From: Aquiluna sp.
GTDB lineage: Bacteria; Actinomycetota; Actinomycetes; Actinomycetales; Microbacteriaceae
Assembly (NCBI GenBank): GCA_018402615.1
Contig: JAGYIH010000039.1
Coordinates: 1 to 7,261 of the forward strand
DNA: 7,261 nt
Direction of reading: 5' to 3'
The notes under the pieces are model-generated. The model had not been told where the DNA came from. It worked only from the letters and a program-made list of their open reading frames with translations, and ran no database searches. Positions within the stretch are counted from its first letter, which is position 1; every line of letters begins with the position of its first letter. The translations under genes were made by a program, and so were the position numbers. Positions 1 to 6,078 of the stretch are shown here, piece by piece.

Positions 1-32
1 CATAAAGTCAAAGCAAGGGGTTGTTGTATCGA

Positions 33-46
33 GTGATAGGTATCAC
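33..46. promoter_or_regulatory. 14-bp perfect palindrome, possible operator
   Basis: GTGATAGGTATCAC reads as two 6-bp arms (GTGATA/TATCAC) around a 2-bp centre. This is the shape of a binding site for a dimeric transcription factor. It lies 30 bp upstream of a possible minus-strand start codon at the window edge, so it could act on a gene outside the window. No regulator can be named, and a palindrome of this size can also arise by chance. Confidence 0.3.
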
Positions 47-69
47 AAGCACATATTTTTGATCCAAGC

Positions 70-105
70 AAATTAGCATAAACCTCTAATAGTAAAAGCT
101 AATTT
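70..105. repeat. 8-bp inverted repeat with 20-nt spacer
   Basis: AAATTAGC (70-77) and GCTAATTT (98-105) are perfect reverse complements separated by 20 nt. The arms are AT-rich and no T-run follows on either strand, so it is not a typical terminator. It may be a weak hairpin, a protein site or chance. Confidence 0.3.
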
Positions 106-190
106 CTATCCAAAATACTCACAATCTTGATACGAGCACCTGCTCATCAACCCTTACAGCACTACATGCATCAACAAACAATTCTGTCGC

Positions 191-224
191 ACGGGTTGCG
201 AACTGGAACGGGTTGCGAACTGGG
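191..224. repeat. 17-bp tandem duplication
   Basis: The unit ACGGGTTGCGAACTGGA (191-207) is followed directly by a second copy (208-224) that differs only in the last base. It begins nine bases beyond the stop codon of the small cysteine-rich gene, in what would be its 3' untranslated region. Each copy contains GTTGCGAAC, which has GTT/AAC arms. Replication slippage is the simplest origin. Confidence 0.75.
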
Positions 225-232
225 AAAGGGGA

Positions 233-574
233 TTAGAAGCCAAACACGCTCGTAGGAGGCATGTTACTGCCGGAGGTGCCGCGGGATGCGCTGGTGCAGG
301 TAAAGATCCCGCCTCCATCCATGGTGCAGGTGATCGGGTCGTCGCGGCCGGGAACCACCTCACGGCTCACGCAGGTGCTCACGCCACCAATGCTGCGGGC
401 ACAATCAAACCATTCGCCATCTCGCAACCGTTGGCAGCTGGTGGTTCCATCGCCATTGCTGAAGCATTCCACATTCACCACATTGGCCAGTGCTGCGGAT
501 GGCGCCAGAGCAGCAAGCGCTGCCACGGACAGAATGAACCGTTTCCAGGCGATCAGGCAGTGCACCGAGTTCAT
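233..574 (-). CDS. Small exported cysteine-rich protein with three C-x9-C units
   Basis: Family not recognised; 113 aa. The start ATG at 574-572 is chosen because a clean Sec signal peptide follows directly: a basic n-region (Lys11, Arg12), a hydrophobic stretch from about 13 to 29, and a likely cut after Ala-Leu-Ala at residue 30. The mature part of about 83 aa has six cysteines in three evenly built units: Cys37/Cys47, Cys58/Cys68 and Cys83/Cys93. Each pair is separated by exactly nine residues, with a Gly-rich turn (GDG, IGG, GGG) in the middle and Ser/Thr before the second Cys. This looks like three stacked beta-hairpins each closed by one disulfide, which fits an export destination. The frame stays open upstream to 877, but that extension overlaps the divergent gene and lies before the signal peptide. 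The C-terminus ends in SVFGF. No terminator is evident downstream. The existence of the gene is well supported; its function is unknown. Confidence 0.8.
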   Translation of the reverse strand: MNSVHCLIAWKRFILSVAALAALAPSAALANVVNVECFSNGDGTTSCQRLRDGEWFDCARSIGGVSTCVSREVVPGRDDPITCTMDGGGIFTCTSASRGTSGSNMPPTSVFGF

Positions 575-616
575 GGCGGGCAGGCGGAGCAAGTCTAGGA
601 AAGGAAGGGGGGTTGT

Positions 617-650
617 CTGGCAGCTGGGCAACATCTTGTCTAGCTGCCAG
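617..650. promoter_or_regulatory. 9-bp inverted repeat in the divergent intergenic region
   Basis: CTGGCAGCT (617-625) and AGCTGCCAG (642-650) are perfect reverse complements with a 16-nt spacer. They sit between the divergent starts at 574 and 691. A separate 8-bp palindrome, GCAGCTGC, follows at 654-661 and repeats the CAGCTG core. The placement would suit an operator that controls both genes or a leader hairpin of the plus-strand transcript. No convincing -10/-35 pair could be fixed around it. Confidence 0.4.
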
Positions 651-690
651 GATGCAGCTGCAACAACGGTAGCGACAAGTCGACAAAGCC

Positions 691-1299
691 ATGCCAGAAC
701 AGGGACACAGAATCGAGCGCCTGCAACATGCGGTTGAAGCCATGGCTGAACAGATGTTGCAGTTCCAGGCTGAGCTCGCCGCACTGCGCACCGAAGCGGA
801 AGCCTCAAATCAACGCCAATTGCATCTGATGGCACGGACCGATCAGATTGATGCCATGCAGGCCAGTCTATCTGCATACGAACAACAACAACAGCTCATA
901 CCCAGGAAACGGCCTGGGTTGCGACGTTTAACAGTGATCCTGCTGAGCATGGTGTTAATCGGCGGCGGAATGAGCCTGGCGATACGAGCCGTGCAGTTTC
1001 AACGGGAGGTCATCCCAGCCTCAGATGAACCAGTGGATCGCCCAGTGGAGGCTGGCATACCCAGCTTGCTGATCATCGCCCAAGGCCCCAGCTGGTTAGA
1101 GGTGGAAGATACTGATGGGAAAAGCCTGTACTACGGGATGGCGGTGCCCGGGCGCTACCGCTTTCCAGTGGAGAAAGCACTGAAGATCCGAGCGGGTCGC
1201 CCAGATCGTGTGAGCGTGACCTTTCAAGGCTCCACCACAGTGCTTGGAACAATCGAGACCACCAGCTGGCGTGTCTATAAGCGGGAGCGAACCGCTTGA
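691..1299 (+). CDS. Single-span membrane protein with coiled coil and RodZ-type C-terminal domain (DUF4115-like)
   Basis: The 202-aa product has three parts. Residues 5-68 are charged and Gln/Ala/Leu-rich, without Gly and nearly without Pro, and look like a cytoplasmic coiled coil. A basic stretch (PRKRPGLRR, 71-79) precedes one membrane helix (about 80-97), predicting N-in/C-out topology. Residues 125-182 contain the pattern SLLIIAQGPSWLEVEDTDGK then YYGMAVPGRY, matching my memory of the periplasmic beta-domain of RodZ (DUF4115), which usually reads 'SWVEVRDADGKVL..G...G'. RodZ links the cytoskeleton to cell-wall elongation through an N-terminal helix-turn-helix. Here that domain is absent and a coiled coil takes its place, so this is RodZ-like and not RodZ itself. 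A clear ribosome site is not visible. The stop codon abuts the stop codon of the convergent gene. The domain call is fairly secure; the role in envelope or cell shape is inferred. Confidence 0.75.
   Translation: MPEQGHRIERLQHAVEAMAEQMLQFQAELAALRTEAEASNQRQLHLMARTDQIDAMQASLSAYEQQQQLIPRKRPGLRRLTVILLSMVLIGGGMSLAIRAVQFQREVIPASDEPVDRPVEAGIPSLLIIAQGPSWLEVEDTDGKSLYYGMAVPGRYRFPVEKALKIRAGRPDRVSVTFQGSTTVLGTIETTSWRVYKRERTA
1279..1297. terminator. Hairpin at the tail-to-tail gene junction, weak terminator candidate
   Basis: AAGCGG (1279-1284) and CCGCTT (1292-1297) form a 6-bp stem with a 7-nt loop at the very end of the plus-strand gene, overlapping its stop codon. No T-run follows on either strand, so it does not meet the rule for an intrinsic terminator. 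It is the only stem-loop I see where both convergent transcripts should end. It may slow polymerase or simply be coding sequence. Confidence 0.25.
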
Positions 1300-3714
1300 T
1301 CAGCGGCGGCGGCGGATACCGGTGGAGGCACTTCGACCCACAGGTTGAGGGAATCTGAGCCTTGATGAAACTGGAGCAGATGATCTGATGCCCGGTAGAG
1401 CACGGGAGCGACCCACGACAATGCCTGTTGTCCCTCCGCGTCCGCTGGATGATGGAGTGGTTGATCCATAGGAGGCAACAGCTGATACATCAATAGAAAT
1501 AGAATCCAATCCATCGCTATTGGCGATGCTCGCAACACCATCGGCATCGGTGTAACTTCCAGAAATCACACCCATACTAATCTTGCCAATACGAGGTGCA
1601 ACGTATTGAACCTCATAAAGCGTATCACTAATTCTGCGGAAACCACGTAGCGCAACGCTAGAGAGAATCGAAGATCGCGAGAAATTGCTCGACCCCTCAG
1701 TAAGGAAAATGGTCATTTTATTGAAAGAGCCTGGCTGAACGCTAGAGGGGACTCCTCGGAAAATTGCGGTTGGAGCAACAGTAATGTCAACCTTATTATC
1801 GGAATCGTCGCCATCAGCATTAAGGTTACCAACAAGATCTGTAAATGCATTATCAGAGACAGAAATCAAGGCGTTGCCAGAACTGTTGTTGGCTGGCATA
1901 AAGACAGCGGTATAGACACTTGCACTCACTTTCTTCCACTGGGTAAGACTGCCACCACTCACTGCAACATCATTACGAGCAAAACCAGTTGAGTCCTCCG
2001 AGAGGGTAAACGTGATCAAGGAAGTTTGGCCGTGATGCATAGCTAACTTATCACTTGTAATCGCAATCGTTGGTCGTACCGTGTCGATTGAGTAATTAGG
2101 AGAAGACGTAGTGGCGGTTGGAGCGTTGCCGGCAAGATCACTCCAGTCAGTTCCCACGACGAACTGGTTGCTCGCATCTTCTATGTTTGAATTTGGGGTG
2201 AACGTTGCTGAGTAGGAGAAGGTGCCGTCGTCATTGAGCACCTTTCCACTTAAGGTGCCAAAGGTACCGTTGGGTGCGGTCACATCGTCCAATGTAAAGT
2301 TTTTGATATCCTCGCTAAAAGTAAATGTTACCGTGGTGGTGTCCCCAATCTTAAGGACGTTATTAGAACTTGTAATTGTAACTGTAGGGGGAACTGTATC
2401 ATTGTCGTCAGTCGTCGTTATGCCTGAATCATTCTTAACGACAGTCCATGTAGCTATATCCTCAATAATATAAAATTGCTGATATGCCAAAACGGCCCTT
2501 AGCTTATAAGTCCCATTAGCAAGTGCCCCACCTGAGAGCTGATCCGGGCCATTAGCAAAAGGTGTGTCTCTCTGTAAATTATGTATGACTTCTTCATATG
2601 TGGATACGACAACGTTGTTAGCGTCAATAAGGTAGTAGGTGAGTCCATAGTCGCCCTGGGTGTCTACTGTGATAGTGGAGTTAACCTTGCCATCGACATC
2701 AACCGTGAGATTCGTGATGTTTCCATTAGTGGTACCAGTTGTCAGTGACGCATGGCTAACAGTCACCTTCCATCCGCTATTATAAATATCTGGTGTAATT
2801 AACACACCATAATCCCCTCCCTGAGTGACCAAATTCGTAACATCAAACGTGCTCCAAGTCCATCTTTCATTAAAACCATTCAAAAGGCCGACGGATGTTG
2901 GTGGAAGGCCCGGACCGTAAAGAAAAACTTCATTATTCTCGCCAGAATTGGTGCCATCCCAATCAACATCATAGGCATAAAGATTAAGAAGAACTGGCCC
3001 ACTAGGGATTGGGTCTGGTAGGTGCATCTCGTCAAACTCGATTTCTTGGTTAAACCCCACATATTGATTTACATTGGGGCCCGAATTTGAGCTATAAACG
3101 GTTAGGGCTGCCTCAGCCAGCCAGGTTGTTCCTTGATAGGTGAGATGAATGTGGTCGCTTTCTTCAAAAATTCCAGCCATCTCAACCTCAGTAACGGCCA
3201 TGTTGCGCACTTTTCTCGAGAAGAGGTCACCTTCATCTCCTGGACTATCAAGCTCTCGGTTCAGGTAATAATCAACGGCGTGGCCATATTCTTCGAGGAG
3301 TACACCGGTGATGGCATCGACTGAGCTCTGGCTGGCCCAGTCTGCATTGAGGAAGATTCGAGAAGCTTCTCCATTGGGGCCCGCGCTGGCGAAGGCACCG
3401 TAGGCGCCGCCCATGATTTCCGCGGAGATAAGGGTGATGCCAGTTAAGAGATCTTCTAGCTTGAAGTCCGATGCTATGGATGAAACGCGTTGCGCAAAAA
3501 CATCTGGATCTGTTCCAGCGTTGCCGAAAATGCTGAACAACTGTTCAGAGTAGGTCGCCCCTGCGAAGAAGCTGTCGAGCAGGGCTTCGCTCTGCTGCAT
3601 CGCCAGCTGTAGAGCGGAGCCATGACCGCTAGGGCCGGTATAAGCGAAGCCATACGTTGGGATTGTCTGGTTGAAGCCCACATCAGCGGGGCTGGAACCT
3701 AGGAGATCTGACAT
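1300..3714 (-). CDS. Large adhesin-like surface protein: cyanobacterial EEYGH module, beta-sandwich domain, three bacterial Ig-like repeats
   Basis: The 804-aa product has no classical signal peptide. Residues 1-200 form a module known from cyanobacterial calcium-binding and adhesin-like proteins, with LLEEYGHAVD at 139-148 and DSPGDEG at 156-162. The first looks like a zinc-protease HExxH helix whose first His is replaced by Glu141, so catalysis is doubtful. Residues about 205-325 look like a carbohydrate-binding-type beta-sandwich (YAYDVDWDG, then GWKVTVSHASL). Residues about 330-430 are another beta-rich segment. Three related Ig-like repeats follow: about 441-545, 547-647 and 648-745. The first two share PPTVTITS/RPTIAITS, TFTFSED/TFTLSED and DLAGN/DLVGN. 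The last 55 residues are Ser/Pro/Gly/Arg-rich and end in four Arg. Export without a signal peptide would fit type I secretion, but I see no RTX nonapeptides. It has its own promoter (3739-3768). A cell-surface or attachment role is inferred from the domains only. Confidence 0.8.
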   Translation of the reverse strand: MSDLLGSSPADVGFNQTIPTYGFAYTGPSGHGSALQLAMQQSEALLDSFFAGATYSEQLFSIFGNAGTDPDVFAQRVSSIASDFKLEDLLTGITLISAEIMGGAYGAFASAGPNGEASRIFLNADWASQSSVDAITGVLLEEYGHAVDYYLNRELDSPGDEGDLFSRKVRNMAVTEVEMAGIFEESDHIHLTYQGTTWLAEAALTVYSSNSGPNVNQYVGFNQEIEFDEMHLPDPIPSGPVLLNLYAYDVDWDGTNSGENNEVFLYGPGLPPTSVGLLNGFNERWTWSTFDVTNLVTQGGDYGVLITPDIYNSGWKVTVSHASLTTGTTNGNITNLTVDVDGKVNSTITVDTQGDYGLTYYLIDANNVVVSTYEEVIHNLQRDTPFANGPDQLSGGALANGTYKLRAVLAYQQFYIIEDIATWTVVKNDSGITTTDDNDTVPPTVTITSSNNVLKIGDTTTVTFTFSEDIKNFTLDDVTAPNGTFGTLSGKVLNDDGTFSYSATFTPNSNIEDASNQFVVGTDWSDLAGNAPTATTSSPNYSIDTVRPTIAITSDKLAMHHGQTSLITFTLSEDSTGFARNDVAVSGGSLTQWKKVSASVYTAVFMPANNSSGNALISVSDNAFTDLVGNLNADGDDSDNKVDITVAPTAIFRGVPSSVQPGSFNKMTIFLTEGSSNFSRSSILSSVALRGFRRISDTLYEVQYVAPRIGKISMGVISGSYTDADGVASIANSDGLDSISIDVSAVASYGSTTPSSSGRGGTTGIVVGRSRALPGIRSSAPVSSRLRFPQPVGRSASTGIRRRR

Positions 3715-3738
3715 GGGGGGCTGCTGAGCAATAGAACA

Positions 3739-3768
3739 ATTCTAAAGTTGAACCCCTAAGCAGGTCAA
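3739..3768 (-). promoter_or_regulatory. Sigma70-type promoter of the adhesin-like gene
   Basis: On the minus strand a -35 box TTGACC (3768-3763) is followed after 18 bp by a -10 box TAGAAT (3744-3739). Each matches five of six consensus bases. Transcription should start near 3732, giving a leader of about 18 nt before the ATG at 3714. No Shine-Dalgarno sequence is visible in that leader. The -35 box starts two bases beyond the T-run of the terminator of the preceding operon, so the two transcription units are separated cleanly. Confidence 0.65.
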
Positions 3769-3770
3769 GT

Positions 3771-3795
3771 AAAAAATAAGTTGCTTTCGCAACTT
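3771..3795 (-). terminator. Rho-independent terminator of the five-gene operon
   Basis: Read on the minus strand, a perfect 7-bp stem AAGTTGC/GCAACTT encloses a GAAA tetraloop (3795-3778). It is followed by ATTTTTT (3777-3771). The stable GNRA-type loop plus six T residues is a textbook intrinsic terminator. It lies 58 bp beyond the stop codon at 3854 and just ahead of the promoter of the next minus-strand gene. Confidence 0.85.
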
Positions 3796-3853
3796 CAGAG
3801 AAAATTAAACTTTTCGCAATACTGACCACACGGGGCGGCTTCGGTAGCTGGTC

Positions 3854-4522
3854 TTAGCCGCCGCAATCTGGGTATGCAACACCAGAGGGGAATGGTGTGA
3901 TCTGAAGAGGTGCTGTGTTGGTTAAACCCGGGTTCAAGAAAGAGCCTGAATTCAAGTAGGGCTGTCTGGCAAACATTGTGCCTGCTGAGAGAACTGCGAG
4001 CGCCAGTGGATTAGGATTTGGGTCGTCCCCGGAACTGTTCGCATCCTGTCCGGCATAATTCTTAGGAGCTTCTCCAGGTCCGGTGGACATGGACGCGCCA
4101 CTGGGATCAATATAAGTACCAGGAACGTTGGCCGCCTGACCGGGTGCTGCGGCTCCACAAATGAAAGGGAAAACATCTTCAGGTCCTTGATCAACTACAC
4201 GTGTGCCAGCATTTGAGTTGGTGAAGGTTCGCGGCGCAAAAAGGGTCACTTCCTTAACTGATGTGCCCGAGTATGTTTCGATCACCGTTTTAGTATTGCT
4301 GGAGGTGGGGATTTCCACTCTCAATCGGTCGAGCCCAGTGGTGGTCTCGACAAGTCCACCGTCAGCGGTAGTCGAAAGCGAGACACCTGTAATCGTGAGG
4401 GCTGGCAGATTCATACGTGAATTATTGATGCTCGTGATCCCCCGTAGCGATTGCGCTGCTGCACCTAGCGGCAATGCCAAGGCGGTGGATGCGAGGCAGA
4501 GGCGAAGGAGAAGTTGCTTCAT
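3854..4522 (-). CDS. Exported protein of unknown family, last gene of the operon
   Basis: Family not recognised; 222 aa. The ATG at 4522-4520 is preferred over an upstream in-frame start at 4558 because it places a compact Sec signal peptide right at the N-terminus: MKQLLLR, a hydrophobic core to about residue 20, and a likely cut after Ala23 (GAAA, then QS). The mature protein is rich in Thr, Ser, Gly, Asn and Pro. Residues 38-110 alternate in a way that suggests beta strands, and residues 125-175 are a Pro/Gly/Asn-rich, probably flexible stretch (DDPNPNPLA at 166-174). There are two mature cysteines (Cys122, and Cys220 three residues from the end), which could form one disulfide. It follows the upstream gene after 39 bp and is followed by a strong terminator. 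An extracellular or surface location is inferred from the signal peptide only. Confidence 0.75.
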   Translation of the reverse strand: MKQLLLRLCLASTALALPLGAAAQSLRGITSINNSRMNLPALTITGVSLSTTADGGLVETTTGLDRLRVEIPTSSNTKTVIETYSGTSVKEVTLFAPRTFTNSNAGTRVVDQGPEDVFPFICGAAAPGQAANVPGTYIDPSGASMSTGPGEAPKNYAGQDANSSGDDPNPNPLALAVLSAGTMFARQPYLNSGSFLNPGLTNTAPLQITPFPSGVAYPDCGG

Positions 4523-4561
4523 GATAAATGGTTGACGAAGGTTATAAAATAAGGCCAAGAA

Positions 4562-4954
4562 TCATGAATCCATGTTGAAGCAGTTTCTCGCTAATTGTTT
4601 CATATTTTGATCGACTGCGGCTTGCATCCGTTTGCCACCAAGAAACTGAATCATCCACACATCAAAATGAAGCCCCGCAATGCGGCTGCTGCAGCCAAGA
4701 TTGCGATTGCGATTTGCCTCCCGACCAAAGCGCTGAAGCAACACTTTGGTTTGCTGACATGCCTGCTCTGCTTCGGGCCTGTCGTAGTAGGGGAAGCCTG
4801 GCCTGCTGGCGGTAATGATACAAAGGTCCATGGACTGATTAAGACGCGTGAGACGCTCCTCAACACTGGTGGCTTTGGCGGTGCTGATGGAGCACAGGCC
4901 CAATACCAATCCAGCCAGAGCTAGTGTTCGCGCTGGGGAGGTGAAAAATTCCAT
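4562..4954 (-). CDS. Small exported helical protein with four cysteines
   Basis: Family not recognised; 130 aa. A Sec signal peptide covers about residues 1-28: Arg9, a hydrophobic core from 11 to 23, and a likely cut after AKA at 28. Cys21 lies in the core but is preceded by Leu-Gly-Leu, so it does not fit a lipobox. The mature part looks mostly helical and charged, with four cysteines (45, 66, 88, 125) that could form two disulfides, and a run NRNRNLGC at 81-88. The start lies 11 bp past the stop of the upstream gene. A GAGGG just before the ATG could serve as a ribosome site but sits unusually close. Operon position and signal peptide suggest it is exported together with its neighbours. 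Confidence 0.75.
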   Translation of the reverse strand: MEFFTSPARTLALAGLVLGLCSISTAKATSVEERLTRLNQSMDLCIITASRPGFPYYDRPEAEQACQQTKVLLQRFGREANRNRNLGCSSRIAGLHFDVWMIQFLGGKRMQAAVDQNMKQLARNCFNMDS

Positions 4955-4965
4955 ACCCTCAAAGC

Positions 4966-6078
4966 TTAATCGATCTGATGGTTACTGGCAACAGCCTTGA
5001 GGCTGGGCAGCGTGAACTGACCCGTTAAGGCTGGAACGTTGGCACTGGCCTCAAGGGCCAGAATAAGCTGCATGGGCAACTGATTGATGAGTGAAACGTT
5101 AGCTGCGCTACATTTTTGGCCGTAGGCCTCCCGGGGATGGCCCTTCAGGCACAGCCAGTGCGTTTCATCCATGGGGATTGCAACACCACCACGGGCATCG
5201 TGCGGAAGCTGTGCATTATGTAGCCAGAAGTGCCGCTCGCCGCGCCCCGGCTCCACTGGCTCAGCGGCTGTGGTGGCTAGCAACAGCCTCAACGGGCCAG
5301 AGATGTGTTGATCTAGCTGCAGTTGGTATCGGAGTTCAAACGAGCTGCTAGTTAGCCAGTCTGTCCTTAACCGGATGCTTGCGAACCAGAAAAAGGGCTT
5401 CTCAAGACAAACATTGAGACAAAAAGGGCCTTTCACAAGCACCTCTCCCTCCATATTCAGCTTCAAGCTGCGTCCATAACCATCGAAGGCTTCTGGCAAC
5501 AGGCGGGGTGTGATCAGGATCTGCCCTAGGGGTTGCTCGCGACTGGAGTGGTTGGTGCCATCCTCAACAGATGCTTCGAGCTTCACCAAGCTGCTTAGCA
5601 GCTTACCGGTATCCACCATGCAACCCCTGGAGCGGAGATCAGTGCTCTGTTGCAAAGCCCGCAAACGCTCAAGCAGAACGGAATCATCAACAGGGCTACT
5701 GAACAGATTGTTGTTAATGCATTGGTGGTATTGGGCTGGGTCAGCACTTCGCCTGGCAAGCTCAGCAATCGCACGAAGAAAGCTCTCGAAGTCATAGCCA
5801 TAGGTATGGCAAAGGGAACCACCAAGGCCTTGCAAACTAAAGACGCCGGTGGCATCCACCACGCACAGACCTTGCCAAACAAGATACTCTTCCAGACAGA
5901 TCTCCAGATTGGCTTCACACAGAACGAAGGCGAGATCGAGCAACTCCTCGGCACTCTGGCTCTGGTCACGTACAGCCTGTACAAAACGCGGCAATGGTGG
6001 CAGCTGCGCGTAACGCGCATCCGCACTAAGCAAGCGCCAACGCTCTAGTCCTTCGGAACAGACCGCTTGAGCTTGCAT
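4966..6078 (-). CDS. Cytoplasmic protein of unknown function, central gene of the operon
   Basis: Family not recognised; 370 aa. It has no signal peptide and no membrane helix, unlike the four genes around it. Residues about 1-175 look largely alpha-helical (for example SAEELLDLAFVLCEANLEICLEEYLVW, spanning 42-68). Residues about 185-345 look beta-rich, with alternating strands such as GQILITPRLL (185-194) and FELRYQLQLD (247-256). The chosen ATG at 6078-6076 overlaps the upstream TGA in a TGATG arrangement, which points to translational coupling. A TTG at 6126 would add 16 residues and a longer overlap and is less likely. Cysteines are frequent (for example 54, 61, 72, 90, 120, 153, 220, 224, 310, 323) but form no clear metal motif. 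It might act as a chaperone, assembly or regulatory partner for the exported products; that is a guess from gene order. Confidence 0.75.
   Translation of the reverse strand: MQAQAVCSEGLERWRLLSADARYAQLPPLPRFVQAVRDQSQSAEELLDLAFVLCEANLEICLEEYLVWQGLCVVDATGVFSLQGLGGSLCHTYGYDFESFLRAIAELARRSADPAQYHQCINNNLFSSPVDDSVLLERLRALQQSTDLRSRGCMVDTGKLLSSLVKLEASVEDGTNHSSREQPLGQILITPRLLPEAFDGYGRSLKLNMEGEVLVKGPFCLNVCLEKPFFWFASIRLRTDWLTSSSFELRYQLQLDQHISGPLRLLLATTAAEPVEPGRGERHFWLHNAQLPHDARGGVAIPMDETHWLCLKGHPREAYGQKCSAANVSLINQLPMQLILALEASANVPALTGQFTLPSLKAVASNHQID

Larger units (their letters stand above)
1..232. other. Non-coding stretch left of the cysteine-rich gene
   Basis: I see no credible gene here. The first three bases read as an ATG on the minus strand, so a gene could start there and run out of the window to the left, but one codon cannot support that. 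The stretch is AT-rich in its first 130 bases. It contains a 14-bp palindrome (33-46), an 8-bp inverted repeat (70-77 with 98-105) and a 17-bp tandem duplication (191-224) close behind the stop codon of the minus-strand gene. I found no stem with a T-run that would make a convincing terminator for that gene. Confidence 0.6.

Noticed and set aside
575..877. Upstream extension of the cysteine-rich gene to a start at 877 (minus)
   Set aside because: It would overlap the divergent RodZ-like gene and place about 100 residues before a clear signal peptide; the ATG at 574 fits far better.
1275..1547. 90-aa minus-strand open frame at the end of the adhesin-like gene
   Set aside because: No family signal and it runs into the convergent gene; kept only as the alternative frame in the finding on the basic tail.
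2222..2473. Plus-strand 83-aa open frame inside the adhesin-like gene
   Set aside because: It is the complement of Thr/Val-rich beta-strand codons and has no independent support.
4523..4561. Internal promoter (TTTTATAAC) before the last operon gene
   Set aside because: A -10-like string exists but no acceptable -35 box lies at the right distance.
5510..6048. Plus-strand open frames of 95 and 132 aa
   Set aside because: Both are antisense to the 370-aa gene, with no recognisable motif or start signal.
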